Shown here in pieces: positions 1-10,273 of a stretch of 64,000 nt of DNA. Below the pieces are notes generated by a model that was not told where the DNA came from, did not search any database, and saw only the letters and a list, made by a program, of their open reading frames with translations. Position 1 is the stretch's first letter; each line of letters opens with the position of its first letter. Origin of the DNA: Asaia platycodi JCM 25414 (GTDB lineage: Bacteria; Pseudomonadota; Alphaproteobacteria; Acetobacterales; Acetobacteraceae); contig NZ_BAKW01000006.1 in the NCBI RefSeq assembly GCF_000614545.1, forward strand, positions 1 to 64,000. Reading direction: 5' to 3'. The position numbers and the translations under genes were made by a program.

Positions 1-392
1 AAAAAACTGAGTTCCGCGCCTCACTGCAAAGATGCGTCATAAAATGTGTGTTGTATGGTGGCGCATCGAGCCTCCTATACAAAGACATGTCAGCGCGATG
101 CGTCTCCATCACCACGACACTCTTCAGCTTCCCATCAAGGCCACTCACAACCATGCCTCCGGGTTGCCATCGATTGCGAAAAATTAAGCTTTTCCCATAT
201 CACGTTTATAATACCCTATCTTGTAACTCGCTGGGGAAAGCACAAAAAACAGGCCCAGGATCACACCCGATCCGTGTTTCTTCGAGTGAAGGCGGCACTA
301 AGCGATTGTCAGAAATTGAGGCGCAGGACGTGAGGATACTTTCGATTACCATTCACGCGACCGTGCAGCACATCTGTAACTGACCCTCAGCC
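1..392. other. upstream region with no supported gene
   Basis: The first 392 bases hold no reading frame with a recognisable protein and no tRNA-like cloverleaf. It is the upstream region of the first lipid gene and probably contains its promoter, but I could not assign -35/-10 elements with confidence. Confidence 0.4.
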
Positions 393-1526
393 ATGATGAA
401 AATCGCCTTTCCTTATATCGCGCAGCCTCACCAGACACTGCACTCCCTGCCCATCGCCATGGAGATCGCTTCTCGACATGCCGACACAGAGGTGCATGTC
501 GCCTGTACGACAGAGGCGCATCTGGATTATGCCAAGACACTCAGTGCGCTTTACCCTCAGGCACGGGCACGCTTCGATCTTCTGAAAATGCCCGAGATGC
601 TCCGACGGCGTATCGAGCATTCCGGTCCGGGCGTTCTGGGCAAAATGGCCAGCCTTTTTTTCAACCGTGATTATTTCTCACGCTTCGAAGCGATTGTCGT
701 GCCAGAGCGTACCTCGCTCTATCTGCGTCGAATGGGCATTCGCAAGCCGAGGTTGATCTGGACCCGCCACGGTGCGGGAGATCGAGCGATCGGTTTCGCG
801 CGAGACGTCAAAGAGTTCGATTTCGTGCTGCTTTCGGGCAAGAAGATTGAAGAACGGCTTTTGTCACAAGGCGCGATCAGCCCCGGGCGCTATTATCGCG
901 GCTCCTATGCAAAATTCGATATCGTCAGAAAAATGGCGCGGGCACGCCCTGCCCTGTTCGACAACGACAAGCCGATCGTTCTCTACAACCCGCATTTTTC
1001 ATCGAAGCTGTCGTCATGGCCGCTTATGGGCGAGCAAATTCTTCAGTATTTTGCTAATCAGGACAAATACAATCTCATCTTTGCCCCCCATTATCGCTTG
1101 TTCGACAAGCACAGACAGGAAGGGGAGCAACTCGTCGCCCGCTTTGCTCATCACGATCATCTTCTGATCGATCCCGGCAGCCCGCGTAGCATCGACATGA
1201 CCTATACCATGGCGGCCGATCTCTATCTGGGCGACGTAAGTTCTCAGGTCGCAGAGTTTCTTGTCCGCCCCCGGCCTTGCGTCTTCCTCAACGCACACCA
1301 CGTTTCATGGCAATCTGACAGAAACTACCATTTCTGGAATCTCGGTCAGGTGCTCGATAACGCTGACACATTGCCATTGGCACTGAATGCTGCTGTGACA
1401 AAACATGACGATTTCCTTGAGGCGCAACGGCAATATATACTAGAGACCTTCGAATTCACCGATGATGGCCCGACTGCCCCTGGGGCCGCCGATGCCATTG
1501 TCGATTATCTTCGCAACGCAGCCTAA
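393..1526 (+). CDS. CDP-glycerol glycerophosphotransferase-like protein (377 aa)
   Basis: Intact reading frame of 377 aa with two Rossmann-like halves and no signal peptide, resembling the CDP-glycerol:polyglycerophosphate glycerophosphotransferase fold (GT-B). Seen in the C-terminal half: a phrase like YNPHFSSKLSSW, then IFAPHYRLFDKH, and a GDVSSQVAEFL stretch matching the donor-binding D(S/T)SS region of that family. No teichoic acid is expected in a Gram-negative. Its place beside acyl-AMP ligase, ACP and serine palmitoyltransferase suggests it transfers a phospho-alcohol from a CDP-activated donor to a sphingolipid; that is inference. A second ATG lies one codon downstream of the chosen start. 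Confidence 0.7.
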   Translation: MMKIAFPYIAQPHQTLHSLPIAMEIASRHADTEVHVACTTEAHLDYAKTLSALYPQARARFDLLKMPEMLRRRIEHSGPGVLGKMASLFFNRDYFSRFEAIVVPERTSLYLRRMGIRKPRLIWTRHGAGDRAIGFARDVKEFDFVLLSGKKIEERLLSQGAISPGRYYRGSYAKFDIVRKMARARPALFDNDKPIVLYNPHFSSKLSSWPLMGEQILQYFANQDKYNLIFAPHYRLFDKHRQEGEQLVARFAHHDHLLIDPGSPRSIDMTYTMAADLYLGDVSSQVAEFLVRPRPCVFLNAHHVSWQSDRNYHFWNLGQVLDNADTLPLALNAAVTKHDDFLEAQRQYILETFEFTDDGPTAPGAADAIVDYLRNAA

Positions 1527-1605
1527 CCCATTACGCGTGGACCAGACCGGGATCTTCCCGCCCCCGGATCCATGACAGATTGAAAAGCAGAGCAGACTCA
1601 TCCCT

Positions 1606-3338
1606 ATGACGCCTAACCAAACGCCCGTTCCTACTGCATCGAACCAGAAGCGCCGTCATGGTGACTTTCCGACGTTCAGCGCTGCTCTGGACTACGCGGC
1701 CCAGGGAACGGCGGGGTTCAACATCTATAATGGGCGTGGCCAGCTGCTCGAAGCGCTCTCCTATCGGCTTCTGCGTGAGCAGGCCCTCGAGACGGCGCGT
1801 CGGTTGCTCGGGACAGGCCTCTGTGTTGGCGATCGTGTCGCCATTGTTGCGGAAAGTGACGGCGATTTCGCCCGCATTTTCTTCGGATGTCAGTATGCAG
1901 GGCTCGTCCCCGCGCCACTGCCGCTTCCCATCGCCTTTGGTGGCCGCGAAGCCTATATTTCCACGCTGCGAGGCATGGTCTCGTCCTCTGCGCCCGCGCC
2001 GTCGTCGTTCCCGAACTGATCGGATCCTGGACAGCCGATATCGTCGAGGGGCTGAATCTGGCCTTTGGCGGCTCCCCTGCTGAATTGCTGGCGCTTGCCC
2101 CGTCCGAACAGACGCTGCCGACGATTGGCGCCGAAGACCTGTCCTATCTGCAGTTCTCATCAGGCAGCACCCGCTTCCCGATGGGCGTTGCCGTAACGCA
2201 ATCTGCGGGCATGGCCAATGCACGCGCCATCGCACGCAACGGGCTGAAGGTCAGGGAAACCGGCGACCGCTGCGTCTCGTGGCTGCCGCTCTACCACGAC
2301 ATGGGTCTTGTCGGGTTCTTCCTGACCCCCATGACCTGTCAGTTGACGGTGGATCTGCTACCAACACGTGAATTTGCCCGCCGCCCGCATGTCTGGCTCG
2401 ATCTGATCAGTCGCAATCGCGGTACGATCGCCTATAGTCCTTCATTCGGCTACGAGCTTTGCGCCCGTCGCCCGGTTTCGGGTGACCTCGACCTTTCCTG
2501 CTGGCGGATCGCTGGCATCGGTGGCGATATGATCCGCCACCACATTCTTGAAACCTTCTCGGAACGCTTCGCCGCGTACGGTTTCGATGGCCGCGCTTTC
2601 GTCGCCAGCTATGGAATGGCAGAAGCCACGCTCGCGATCAGCTTCGCTCCACTCGATACCGGCATCGTGACCGACACAATCGACCTCCGCAAGCTCGAGA
2701 CAGAGGGCGTCGCCCATCCGTCCAATGATCCGTCTCATGCCCTGCGTACTTTCGTTCTGTGTGGCGTCGCCCTGCCTGAGCACGACGCGCAGGTGCGCAA
2801 TGCAGACGGCGCATTGATGCCGGAACGCCATGTAGGCATGGTCTACGTGCATGGACCGAGCCTTATGCGTGGCTATTTCGGTCGCGAGGCCGAAACCGCA
2901 GAAGTGCTGGACGACAAGGGTTGGCTGAACACCGGCGATCTCGGCTACATGCTGGACGGTCAGGTGGTCATCACAGGTCGCGCCAAGGATCTGATCATCA
3001 TCAATGGTCGCAACATCTGGCCGCAGGATCTCGAATGGTCTGCGGAACATGAAATCGCGACGCTACGCTCGCGCGATGTGGCCGTGTTTGCAGTTGAAGA
3101 AGCCGAAGGTGAACGCGTCGTCGCACTGGTGCAGTGCCGCGCCACCACTGACGAAGATCGCACCAGATTGCGTGAGGAGACCACGGGTCTGTTCCGCCGC
3201 CAGCATGGCATAGAGGTCGACGTCATACTCGTGCCGCCCCATACCCTGCCTCAGACCTCTTCGGGCAAACTGACCCGCGCCCGCGCCAAGGCGATGCTTC
3301 TGGCAGGTCAGTTCGAAACCAGCCGTACCGCAGCCTGA
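1606..3338 (+). CDS. fatty acyl-AMP ligase of the sphingolipid locus (frameshifted near 1990-2001)
   Basis: Adenylate-forming enzyme of the FAAL family, about 577 aa once one lost base near 1990-2001 is restored. Seen: FSSGSTRFPMGV (variant AMP-binding loop), WLPLYHDMGLVG, ASYGMAEATL, LNTGDLGY and GRAKDLIIINGRN, the standard A3-A8 order of acyl-adenylate enzymes. It should activate a fatty acid as acyl-AMP and load it on the ACP encoded just downstream, feeding serine palmitoyltransferase or ceramide synthesis. The same trio (acyl-ACP synthetase, ACP, Spt) occurs in Caulobacter-type sphingolipid clusters. The N-terminal 130 codons are in one frame and the rest in the -1 frame. Confidence 0.85.
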
Positions 3339-3358
3339 TGTCCAAGGAAGGAAAGGCG

Positions 3359-3487
3359 ATGACGATGCGTTTCCTCCCCTTTCTTTCCGACGACGCCCTC
3401 ACGTGGCGTGATCGAGAGATCGCCCTCTGGCCACGGGGCCCGCGCTGTCGCATAAGACCCATCATCACAGGGTGCCTCGCGCCCTAA
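3359..3487 (+). CDS. possible 42-aa small ORF between acyl-AMP ligase and ACP
   Basis: ATG preceded by an unusually good Shine-Dalgarno stretch (AAGGAAAGG) and running 42 codons to TAA, ending 23 bases before the ACP gene. It fills a gap otherwise too long for this compact operon. The product has a mixed hydrophobic and Arg/Trp-rich composition and no family I recognise. It could equally be a leader region; small size and lack of homology keep confidence low. Confidence 0.2.
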   Translation: MTMRFLPFLSDDALTWRDREIALWPRGPRCRIRPIITGCLAP

Positions 3488-3510
3488 CGCCTCTACTCGG
3501 AGACCTTGAA

Positions 3511-3768
3511 ATGGCCGATACGGTCGCCTCCATCGCCTCGATGATCATCGACAAATTGCTCGCCAATCCCAAAGTCCCCCGCGACATCACCGGTGAAAGC
3601 AAGATTGTGGAAGATCTCGCCTTCGACTCTCTCGCCGTCATGAACTTCGTGATGGAGATTGAAGACGAACTCGATGTCTCCGTGCCGCTCGACAAGCTGG
3701 CTGATATTCGCACGATCGACGATCTTGCCGTCTGCCTCGCTTCCCTCAAGGCCGGCAGCGCCTCGTGA
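3511..3768 (+). CDS. dedicated acyl carrier protein of the sphingolipid locus
   Basis: 85-aa acidic four-helix acyl carrier protein. The phosphopantetheine site is the serine in FDSLAVMNF, about residue 36. A GGAG ribosome site lies 8 bases before the ATG. It is clearly different from the housekeeping AcpP at 18105-18344 (DSL followed by AVM, not DTV). Its stop codon overlaps the GTG of the serine palmitoyltransferase gene (GTGA), so the two are translationally coupled. Likely role: carries the acyl chain made by the upstream acyl-AMP ligase to serine palmitoyltransferase, as AcpR does in Caulobacter. Confidence 0.9.
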   Translation: MADTVASIASMIIDKLLANPKVPRDITGESKIVEDLAFDSLAVMNFVMEIEDELDVSVPLDKLADIRTIDDLAVCLASLKAGSAS

Positions 3769-4957
3769 CCGATATTTTCGCCAAGTATGCGGGGCTCAAG
3801 GCTGCAGCGGCCGGACTGACGGCACATTCCCCGCGCAACCCGTTCGGGGTCGTGATCGATCACCCTGTTTCGGCCACGGTCGGTCTGATCGAGGGGCGTG
3901 AGACCCTTCTTTTCGGGACGAACAACTATCTTGGTCTCAGCCAGTCTACGGCCGCTGCCGAGGCGGCCATCGAGACTGTGCGTCGGGAAGGCGTCGGCAC
4001 GACGGGGTCACGCATCGCCAATGGCACCTACGCGCTTCACCGCAAGCTTGAAACGCGTCTGGCAGAAGTCTTTCGTCGCCGTCACTGCATGATCTTCTCA
4101 ACGGGCTACCAGGCCAATCTCGGGGCGATTTCGGCGCTAGCGGCAAGGACGACGTGCTGCTTCTCGATGCTGACAGCCATGCCAGCATTTATGACGCGAG
4201 CCGCCTTGGCTATGCACAGGTCATCCGCTTCCGCCATAACGATCCGGCCGATCTTGATCGCCGCCTGTCGCGGTTGAAAGATCACCAGGGCGCCAAGCTG
4301 GTCGTGGTCGAAGGCATCTATTCCATGACCGGCAATGTCGCGCCGATGCGAGAGTTTGCCGAGGTCAAGAAAAAGCATGGGGCTTATCTCCTTGCCGACG
4401 AGGCTCATTCTTTCGGCGTTCTGGGCGAAAACGGTCGCGGCGTCGCCGAGCGCGATGGATGTGAAGACGATGTCGATTTCGTCGTTGGCACGTTTTCGAA
4501 GAGCCTCGGCACAGTTGGCGGCTATTGCGTATCCAATCTCGATGGGCTCGAGCTGATCCGTCTTTGCTCTCGCCCGTATATGTTCACTGCGTCACTGCCC
4601 CCGGAAATCATCGCCGCGACTTTGGCCGCGCTTGACGAGATGCTCGCGCGCCCCGAACTGCGTACGCAGCTCTACGCCAATGCCAAGCAGCTCAATCATG
4701 GTTTGCACGCACTGGGTCTGAAGACCAGCGCTCATGTCAGCCCGGTTGTGGCCGTGACCCTCGAAACCGTCGAGCAGGCGCTCGCTTTCTGGAATCGTCT
4801 GCTGGAACTCGGCGTTTATGTCAATCTGTCGCTCCCCCCGGCAACCCCTGACGAACATCCGCTTCTGCGCTGCTCGGTCATGGCCGTGCACACGCCCGAG
4901 GAAATCGCTCGTGCACTGAGCATCTTCGCTCAGGCGAAGAACGACGTTCTGGGCTAG
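3765..4957 (+). CDS. spt: serine palmitoyltransferase (frameshifted near 4142)
   Basis: PLP-dependent alpha-oxoamine synthase, about 397 aa after restoring one G near 4142, where ALAGKDDVLLLD is split between two frames. Seen: NNYLGLS near the N terminus, GYQANLG, LADEAHSFGVLG (PLP-contacting Asp and His) and the Schiff-base lysine in GTFSKSLGTVGG. It condenses serine with an acyl thioester to 3-ketosphinganine, the first step of sphingolipid synthesis. KBL, BioF and HemA share the fold, but the partner ACP and acyl-AMP ligase and the lack of heme or biotin neighbours favour Spt. Start is GTG overlapping the ACP stop. A strong hairpin with T-run follows the gene. Confidence 0.88.
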
Positions 4958-4976
4958 ATCCCGAACTGAACACCAT

Positions 4977-5014
4977 AAAAAAGGCGAGAGGTTCCCTAAA
5001 CCCTCGCCTTTTTT
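4977..5014. terminator. bidirectional terminator between spt and the leftward gene
   Basis: A-run plus GGCGAG at 4977-4988 pairs with CTCGCC plus T-run at 5003-5014; inner GGTT/AACC bases extend the stem. It lies between convergent genes and has T-runs in both directions. Confidence 0.9.
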
Positions 5015-5026
5015 CATGCTCGTCTT

Positions 5027-5972
5027 TCAGCCCCGCATGCCGCTGAGGAAGATTTTTCGTGCTCGCCAGAGGAGCCTCGGCAGGCAGATCAGTGGATGAC
5101 GCGCCTCAAAAGAAGAAAGCCTCAGCACGAAGCCACTATGACGCTCGATTTTCCATGCGAGATAAGCAGCCCCGTTTCGGAACGTAAAAGCCGCCTTGAT
5201 AAGCCGGGCGACGTTACGCCAACGCCCACGGTGCGCCATACGATCCCACCGTCGCAAAGCACGCAGGCGCTGAGCTTTGGATAGGCCTGGGGTGAGGCAG
5301 CCGTCTTTCTCGTCAAATACGACACCCGCACTTTGCCATGCCGGCCGGGTAAGCGCAGCGTAGCGCGCCGACTGCCCCTGCATGATCACGGAGCCCCGCC
5401 CGGATTTTTCAACACGCAATTCGGCTCGATAGCTTCGTCGGAAAAGCGCCTCCCACCACTGCTCGGGACGATGCGCCCCCTCTTCGAGCCGGGCTGCCCA
5501 GCCTGCAGCAGTGGTCACGCAGGTGCGGATAATCGAAAGAAGAGAGTCGGCGGCATCGGGGCTTCTCACCCAGACGAGGCGCGCTGGCTGGCAGAACCTC
5601 GCCCAGAGTGTGGTGTCAATCGAGCGGGGCGACGCCCCTGCACGGAATTGCTGCAAGGTCAGGAGAGCCACTTTCGCCCGCAGCAACTGTCCGTCAATCT
5701 CATGCTCTGCATAAAAAAACGTTCGGAGGCAGAAGGCGGTTGCCCAGAAGGGCCAGCGGCGACGCCGGCCAGTCTGAAAAGCGTTCAAGCACAATATAGA
5801 AATCAAACAGTCCTTCCGGATCGAACTGTCGCAGACCTGAGCCGTAGAAAAGCACGCCGAGCGGCCGGGTGATGCCCAGAATTTGCGTGACCAAGGCGTG
5901 AAGCCGGGGATCGACCGGTGTCGTCAACTCGCTGATCAGGATGTGATCGAGCGCGAAATCGGCTTCAGTCAT
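5027..5972 (-). CDS. nucleotidyltransferase-like protein of the lipid locus (frameshifted near 5710-5717)
   Basis: Two frames join at a run of seven T on the coding strand (5710-5717) into one protein of about 315 aa. The N-terminal part contains LFYGSGLRQFDPEGLFDFYIVL, reminiscent of the GS-x(n)-D-x-D pattern of Pol-beta-type nucleotidyltransferases; the C-terminal part is Arg/Trp-rich and unlike anything I recognise. The break needs either one extra T or two missing bases. The start ATG (5972) overlaps the end of the lipid kinase gene by 8 bases, so the two are co-translated. A role in head-group attachment is inferred only from neighbours. Confidence 0.55.
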
Positions 5973-6924
5973 GCACGAACCCGAATTCAGGCCCCTCGGA
6001 GAGGACGATGCGATTATCGGCACCTGGCGAGAAACATTCGCCATCAAGCACGAAATCGCCCTGACAGGTCAGGATAAGTTCCTTGGCCTTGCCGCTCGTA
6101 TAATCGGGACTTTCTCTCAACCAGGCTGGCGCCCGACCGCGAAGCAGCGCCCAGGTCGCCTGCATCAGCTTTCCGGGGTGATCGGCGACGCGTAGATAAT
6201 ACAGCCCGCCCGCTTTCACCTTGCCGGCATTCCAGAATGGCCAGATGCCAAGATTGAGCTTTTGCAATGCTGTGGAGAGAAAAAGGAAGCTCTGACCATC
6301 GACCAGCGTGGCGCCCTCGCTTTCAAGCGTGAGCCGATCCCCTGCCAGCCAGGTCTCGCGCTGACGACGCCACAACAGGCTGCCGAAAGCTCCGATCAGA
6401 GTCGCCGCGACAGCGAGATTATGCGGCGCATAGCGCAACACATGAGGCGAGTGTGCGATAGCAATAGCGCGCGCATAGCCCGAACTGCCCTGAAACATGC
6501 CCAGGCGAGATTCATACTCACCCTCAGGCCAGGAAATCTTGAGCGGGCGCCGCTTCGTGCGTGGCAGAACCCCGCTGTTACGATAGAGAAGCTGAAGCGT
6601 CTCGATGCCACGCTTGGAAAAACCGATATCCTGCGCAATCAGATTGGTATTGCCCGAAGGGAAAATCGCGATGTCGGGCAAGCTGTCAGCTGGATAGATA
6701 CGCGCAATAGCGGTCATGACATCGCTGACCGTGCCGTCTCCACCATTGATGGCGATGAGCGGCACATTGCGCCGCGCCAGTTCAGTCACCATTTCCTGCA
6801 TCTCGTCATGAGACGAGGGCACCAGAAACCCGTCGCCCAGAAGGTCACTCGCTTGGCGTGCGAATTTTCTGCCATCCCGTCGGTTCTTGCGACTGCGTGG
6901 GTTATGGATCAGGGCTAGGCGCAC
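5965..6924 (-). CDS. diacylglycerol-kinase-family lipid kinase (candidate ceramide kinase)
   Basis: 319-aa DAGK_cat protein. Seen: HNPRSRKNRR at the N terminus and the nucleotide loop AINGGDGTVSDV near residue 80, followed by FPSGNTN; the C-terminal half is the usual YegS/LCB5-like beta-sandwich. Such enzymes phosphorylate lipid hydroxyls with ATP. In Caulobacter a DAGK-like protein (CpgB) in the sphingolipid cluster is reported as a ceramide kinase (from memory). The location here between spt and the LptFG-like operon makes ceramide phosphorylation the best guess; diacylglycerol kinase is the alternative. Divergent from the metallophosphoesterase gene, with 167 bases between starts. Confidence 0.8.
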   Translation of the reverse strand: MRLALIHNPRSRKNRRDGRKFARQASDLLGDGFLVPSSHDEMQEMVTELARRNVPLIAINGGDGTVSDVMTAIARIYPADSLPDIAIFPSGNTNLIAQDIGFSKRGIETLQLLYRNSGVLPRTKRRPLKISWPEGEYESRLGMFQGSSGYARAIAIAHSPHVLRYAPHNLAVAATLIGAFGSLLWRRQRETWLAGDRLTLESEGATLVDGQSFLFLSTALQKLNLGIWPFWNAGKVKAGGLYYLRVADHPGKLMQATWALLRGRAPAWLRESPDYTSGKAKELILTCQGDFVLDGECFSPGADNRIVLSEGPEFGFVHD

Positions 6925-7091
6925 GGCAGTATCATTTATGTTACGGTAATCCCTTCAGCCCGGCGGATCATCTGGGGTCCGCCTTGCGCGGCGCCATAGC
7001 ATGACTTAGGCAGCGGGACCAGAAACCGATTGGTCATTTTTAACTTTTGCCGTTACCGGCCTGTGACCTGTCGTAAGGAAGAGAAAGGTCG

Positions 7092-7994
7092 ATGACTCCA
7101 ACAGAAACCCCCTCCTTGGTTCTGGCGCATCTCTCCGACGTGCATCTTCCTCCCCCTGCTCCCCTGCCTTCATGGCCTCATTTCACGAACAAGCGCGCCC
7201 TCAGCGTGGCCTCGTGGAAGCGCCATCGCGTGCATCATCATCTGCCCGCCCTCTCGGATGCTGTGCGCGACGATATGCAGGCCGCCCGACCTGATCTGAT
7301 CCTCAACACGGGCGATCTGACGAATTTCGGCCTGCGCGAGGAGTTTTCAAACGCGGCCTCGTGGCTCGGAACCATGAAGGCTCCCTGCCTCGTCGTCCCA
7401 GGCAATCACGACGCCATGGTGCGCGAACCGTGGCAGGAAACCACCGCCCAATGGTCTGACTGGATGGAAAACAGTGCCGAAGGGGCATTTCCCTATCTGC
7501 GCGAAGAAGGCGATCTCGCCATTATCGGCGTCAACAGTGCCGTACCGACCCCACCCTTCATGGCCTGCGGACATGTCGGTGCAGCGCAGCGGGTGCGCTT
7601 GGCCACGCTTCTGGACGCGACACGCGACCGATGCCGCGTCATCATGATCCATCATCCCCCACGCACTGGCCTCGTGCCCTGGCGCAAATCGCTGCTCGAT
7701 CTCAAGGCTGTCGCCGACATCATTGCGCAACACGGTGCTGCCATGGTGCTGCATGGCCATTCACATGACGCTACGCTTTCCACGATACCGGGCACGTCCA
7801 TTCCTCTCATCGGCGTGCCCTCGGCCTCTTTGCAATCTGCGAAACCCTGGCGCCATAGTGGCTGGAACCGGATCGCGATTGCGCGCCATGATGCCGGTTG
7901 GGAGATCGACCTGACGACACGTCAATTCACGCAAGAAACAGGATGGCGATGCAGTCGACATCGTAACTGGCTCATACGCGACGGGCAGGGCTGA
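7092..7994 (+). CDS. metallophosphoesterase, first gene of the rightward lipid operon
   Basis: 300-aa calcineurin-like phosphoesterase. Metal-binding motifs in order: HLSDVHL (DxH), NTGDLTNFG (GDxx), VPGNHDAM (GNHD), MIHHPP and VLHGHSHD (GHxH). All ligands are present, so it should be active. A strong AAGGAAGAGAAAGG ribosome site precedes the ATG. The stop overlaps the next start (TGATG). Family members include LpxH/LpxI-like UDP-sugar hydrolases and lipid phosphatases. Here it may remove a phosphate from, or cleave, an activated head-group intermediate; substrate unknown. Confidence 0.85.
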   Translation: MTPTETPSLVLAHLSDVHLPPPAPLPSWPHFTNKRALSVASWKRHRVHHHLPALSDAVRDDMQAARPDLILNTGDLTNFGLREEFSNAASWLGTMKAPCLVVPGNHDAMVREPWQETTAQWSDWMENSAEGAFPYLREEGDLAIIGVNSAVPTPPFMACGHVGAAQRVRLATLLDATRDRCRVIMIHHPPRTGLVPWRKSLLDLKAVADIIAQHGAAMVLHGHSHDATLSTIPGTSIPLIGVPSASLQSAKPWRHSGWNRIAIARHDAGWEIDLTTRQFTQETGWRCSRHRNWLIRDGQG

Positions 7995-9184
7995 TGCGTC
8001 TCCCCCATTTTCCGACTCTGGACCGCTATCTTCTGGCCCAGCTACTCCCGCCCTTCATCGTCTCTCTGGCCGCCGTGCTGGCAGCCCTTCTGCTGGAGCG
8101 CCTGCTCGTCCTGTTCGACGATCTAGCCGCAGAGGGTAGCTCTCTTGCCACGTTCGTCTCACTGCTGACGGACCTGCTCCCGCATTATCTCGGCCTGGCG
8201 CTGCCTGCTGCCCTTTGTGTCAGTGTTTTTCTGATCATCCGGCGGATGAGCGACAATAACGAGATCGATGCTCTCATGGCGAGCGGCGTCTCGCTGCTGC
8301 GTATCGCCCGACCCTATATGTGGTCGGGCGTTGTCCTGGGGCTCGGCAGTATCCTGCTCTATGGCTATATCCAGCCCGTCGCACGCTATGATTTCCGGTC
8401 CGGCTTCTATTATGCTGCCCATTCTGGCTGGGCGCCCCATCTTCAGGCAGGCATGTTCGCCACGACGTCTGGAGATTCGATGCTCACTGCCGATCGCGTT
8501 TCACGCAACGGCACTGTGCTGCATGAGGTCTTTATCCGACAGCGTGAACCCGACGGCGCGGTTCGGATCATCACCGCGCATCGCGGGCTGATCACGGCCG
8601 TGCCCTCTCTCAAGCAGACACGCCTCGATCTATGGGATGGCGTGATCGTCTACGATCCGCGCGACGAAAGCAACAAGGCCAACCAGACCCGTTTCGAGCA
8701 TAGCATGCGCACTTTCGATCAGAGCCATGATACGGCGGTCTTCCGCTCACGCGGGATCGACGAGCGCGAACTGACCCTGGTCGAGCTGGCGACCCGGCTC
8801 GAAGCCTCTCATCAATCAGATGCCTCAACCGGTGAGGGGGTCATCACACGATCGAGCCTGCGTGCCGAACTTGATTTCCGCCTGGCGCGCGCGCTCGCCA
8901 TTCCCTTTATCCCGCCCCTGGCGGTTGCGCTGGCCATAGGCGCCAAACGACGTCGCCCGATCATGGGGCTCATCGCACTGGCTATCGTTCTCGTCGGCTT
9001 CGATCATACGCTGCAATTCGGCCACGGTCTGATCGCGACAGGCCGGATGAAGGGTTTCTACGCGATCTGGCTGCCTGAAATCCTGTTCTGTACGATCTGT
9101 ATGGCGTCCATTTTCAGGCGCTCGCGCGGGTCGTGGCGCCGACGCCAGGCAATCCCTCTCAAGAAAGCAGCGCGCGCATCATGA
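7994..9184 (+). CDS. lptF: LptF/YjgP-family permease
   Basis: 396-aa LptF/LptG-family membrane protein: transmembrane helices near residues 12-40, 55-80 and 95-120, a long periplasmic beta-jellyroll-like region about 125-270, then three C-terminal helices. This family forms the transmembrane half of the LPS exporter and binds the LptB ATPase. It overlaps the metallophosphoesterase upstream and the LptG-like gene downstream (ATGA). It may be the housekeeping LptF, or a paralogue dedicated to sphingolipid export given its neighbours. The sequence alone does not decide. Confidence 0.85.
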   Translation: MRLPHFPTLDRYLLAQLLPPFIVSLAAVLAALLLERLLVLFDDLAAEGSSLATFVSLLTDLLPHYLGLALPAALCVSVFLIIRRMSDNNEIDALMASGVSLLRIARPYMWSGVVLGLGSILLYGYIQPVARYDFRSGFYYAAHSGWAPHLQAGMFATTSGDSMLTADRVSRNGTVLHEVFIRQREPDGAVRIITAHRGLITAVPSLKQTRLDLWDGVIVYDPRDESNKANQTRFEHSMRTFDQSHDTAVFRSRGIDERELTLVELATRLEASHQSDASTGEGVITRSSLRAELDFRLARALAIPFIPPLAVALAIGAKRRRPIMGLIALAIVLVGFDHTLQFGHGLIATGRMKGFYAIWLPEILFCTICMASIFRRSRGSWRRRQAIPLKKAARAS

Positions 9185-10273
9185 GCGAACCCCAGGCATC
9201 CCGCTCGGTGCTGCGCACCCATCTGACGCGATCCTTTCTAAGCCGCACACTGATTTGCGGGGCTATCCTGGTTTCCATGATGGAAATTCTGGGCCTGCTC
9301 GAAATGACCACCCCTATTCTGGAGCGTCATCTCGGAGCAATGGGCTTGGTGCGCTATGCCCTGCTCAGACTACCGAGCCTCGCTTTTCAGACACTCCCTC
9401 TCAGCACGCTGATCGGCGCGCTCTTTCTGCTCATGCAGATGACGCTCAACAGCGAGACGGCGAGCCTGCGCGCCGCCGGGCTGTCGACACGGCGCCTGCT
9501 TGTCCTGCTCCTGCCCTCGATCGGGATTATCAGCCTGGTCGGAATCGCAATGCAGGAGATCGTCGCTCCCCAGGCCGAGCTGGCTCTTGCCAAATGGTGG
9601 AACAAGACCGATCCCCATGCCGCAGGCAGCGGCCATGGGTTCTGGTTTCATGCAGCGGGTGACGTCGTGCATATCGACAGCTTCAGCGAGGGCGGGCGGC
9701 GTATCTCGAAAGTGGCAGTCTATCATCGCGTCAAGGGCGGCGATCTGATCGCCGCCGATACGGCACCGGAACTGGTCTATGACCTGCGAACCGGCTGGCA
9801 GGCCACTCATGTGCGTAGCCTTACGCTCAGAAGCAACCGTGTCGATATCGATCAGCACAAGGATGTCACGCTTCTGCCGGCAAGCCTGACGCCCGATACG
9901 CTGATCCAGCTTTCGCAGAATTATCCGGTACTTTCCTTCTGGTCACTCTGGAACATCCTGCATCGCGGCGGGGCATCGAGCCTGCCAAGGCGACCTATCG
10001 CATGGCGCTTTTCGCGCCCTTCACCCTGCCTGTTTCACTCTGCGCGATGCTTTTCCTCGCCCTGCCGGTGATCTATATTCCTCCCCGCACGGTACGCGCA
10101 GCCTTCTGCCGATTGCGGCGCTGGCTGCCGGTTTTGGTTTCATCGTGCTGCAAGGCCTGATACAGGCACTGGGCAATGCAGGAACCCTGCCCGCGTTAAT
10201 TGCCGTCACGGCGCCTCCCGCCCTGGCATTCCTCCTCGGAGGGGCATGGATTGTGAAGATGGAAGAAAAATGA
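9181..10273 (+). CDS. lptG: LptG/YjgQ-family permease (two frameshifts, near 9973 and 10092)
   Basis: About 364 aa after restoring one G in the G-run at 9970-9973 and one G near 10092. The repaired C terminus reads through three hydrophobic helices and ends MEEK-stop at 10271-10273. N-terminal helices, the periplasmic domain with FWFHAAGDVVHIDSF, and the C-terminal helices match LptG. The start overlaps the LptF stop, and its stop overlaps the ATG of the hydroxylase gene (ATGA), tying the exporter pair to lipid-modifying enzymes in one operon. Confidence 0.82.

Noticed and set aside
9970-10095. Programmed frameshifting in lptG, and by extension at the other breaks
   Set aside because: No slippery heptamer with downstream structure at the sites examined; same lesion type occurs in unrelated and essential genes, so sequence error explains all of them.
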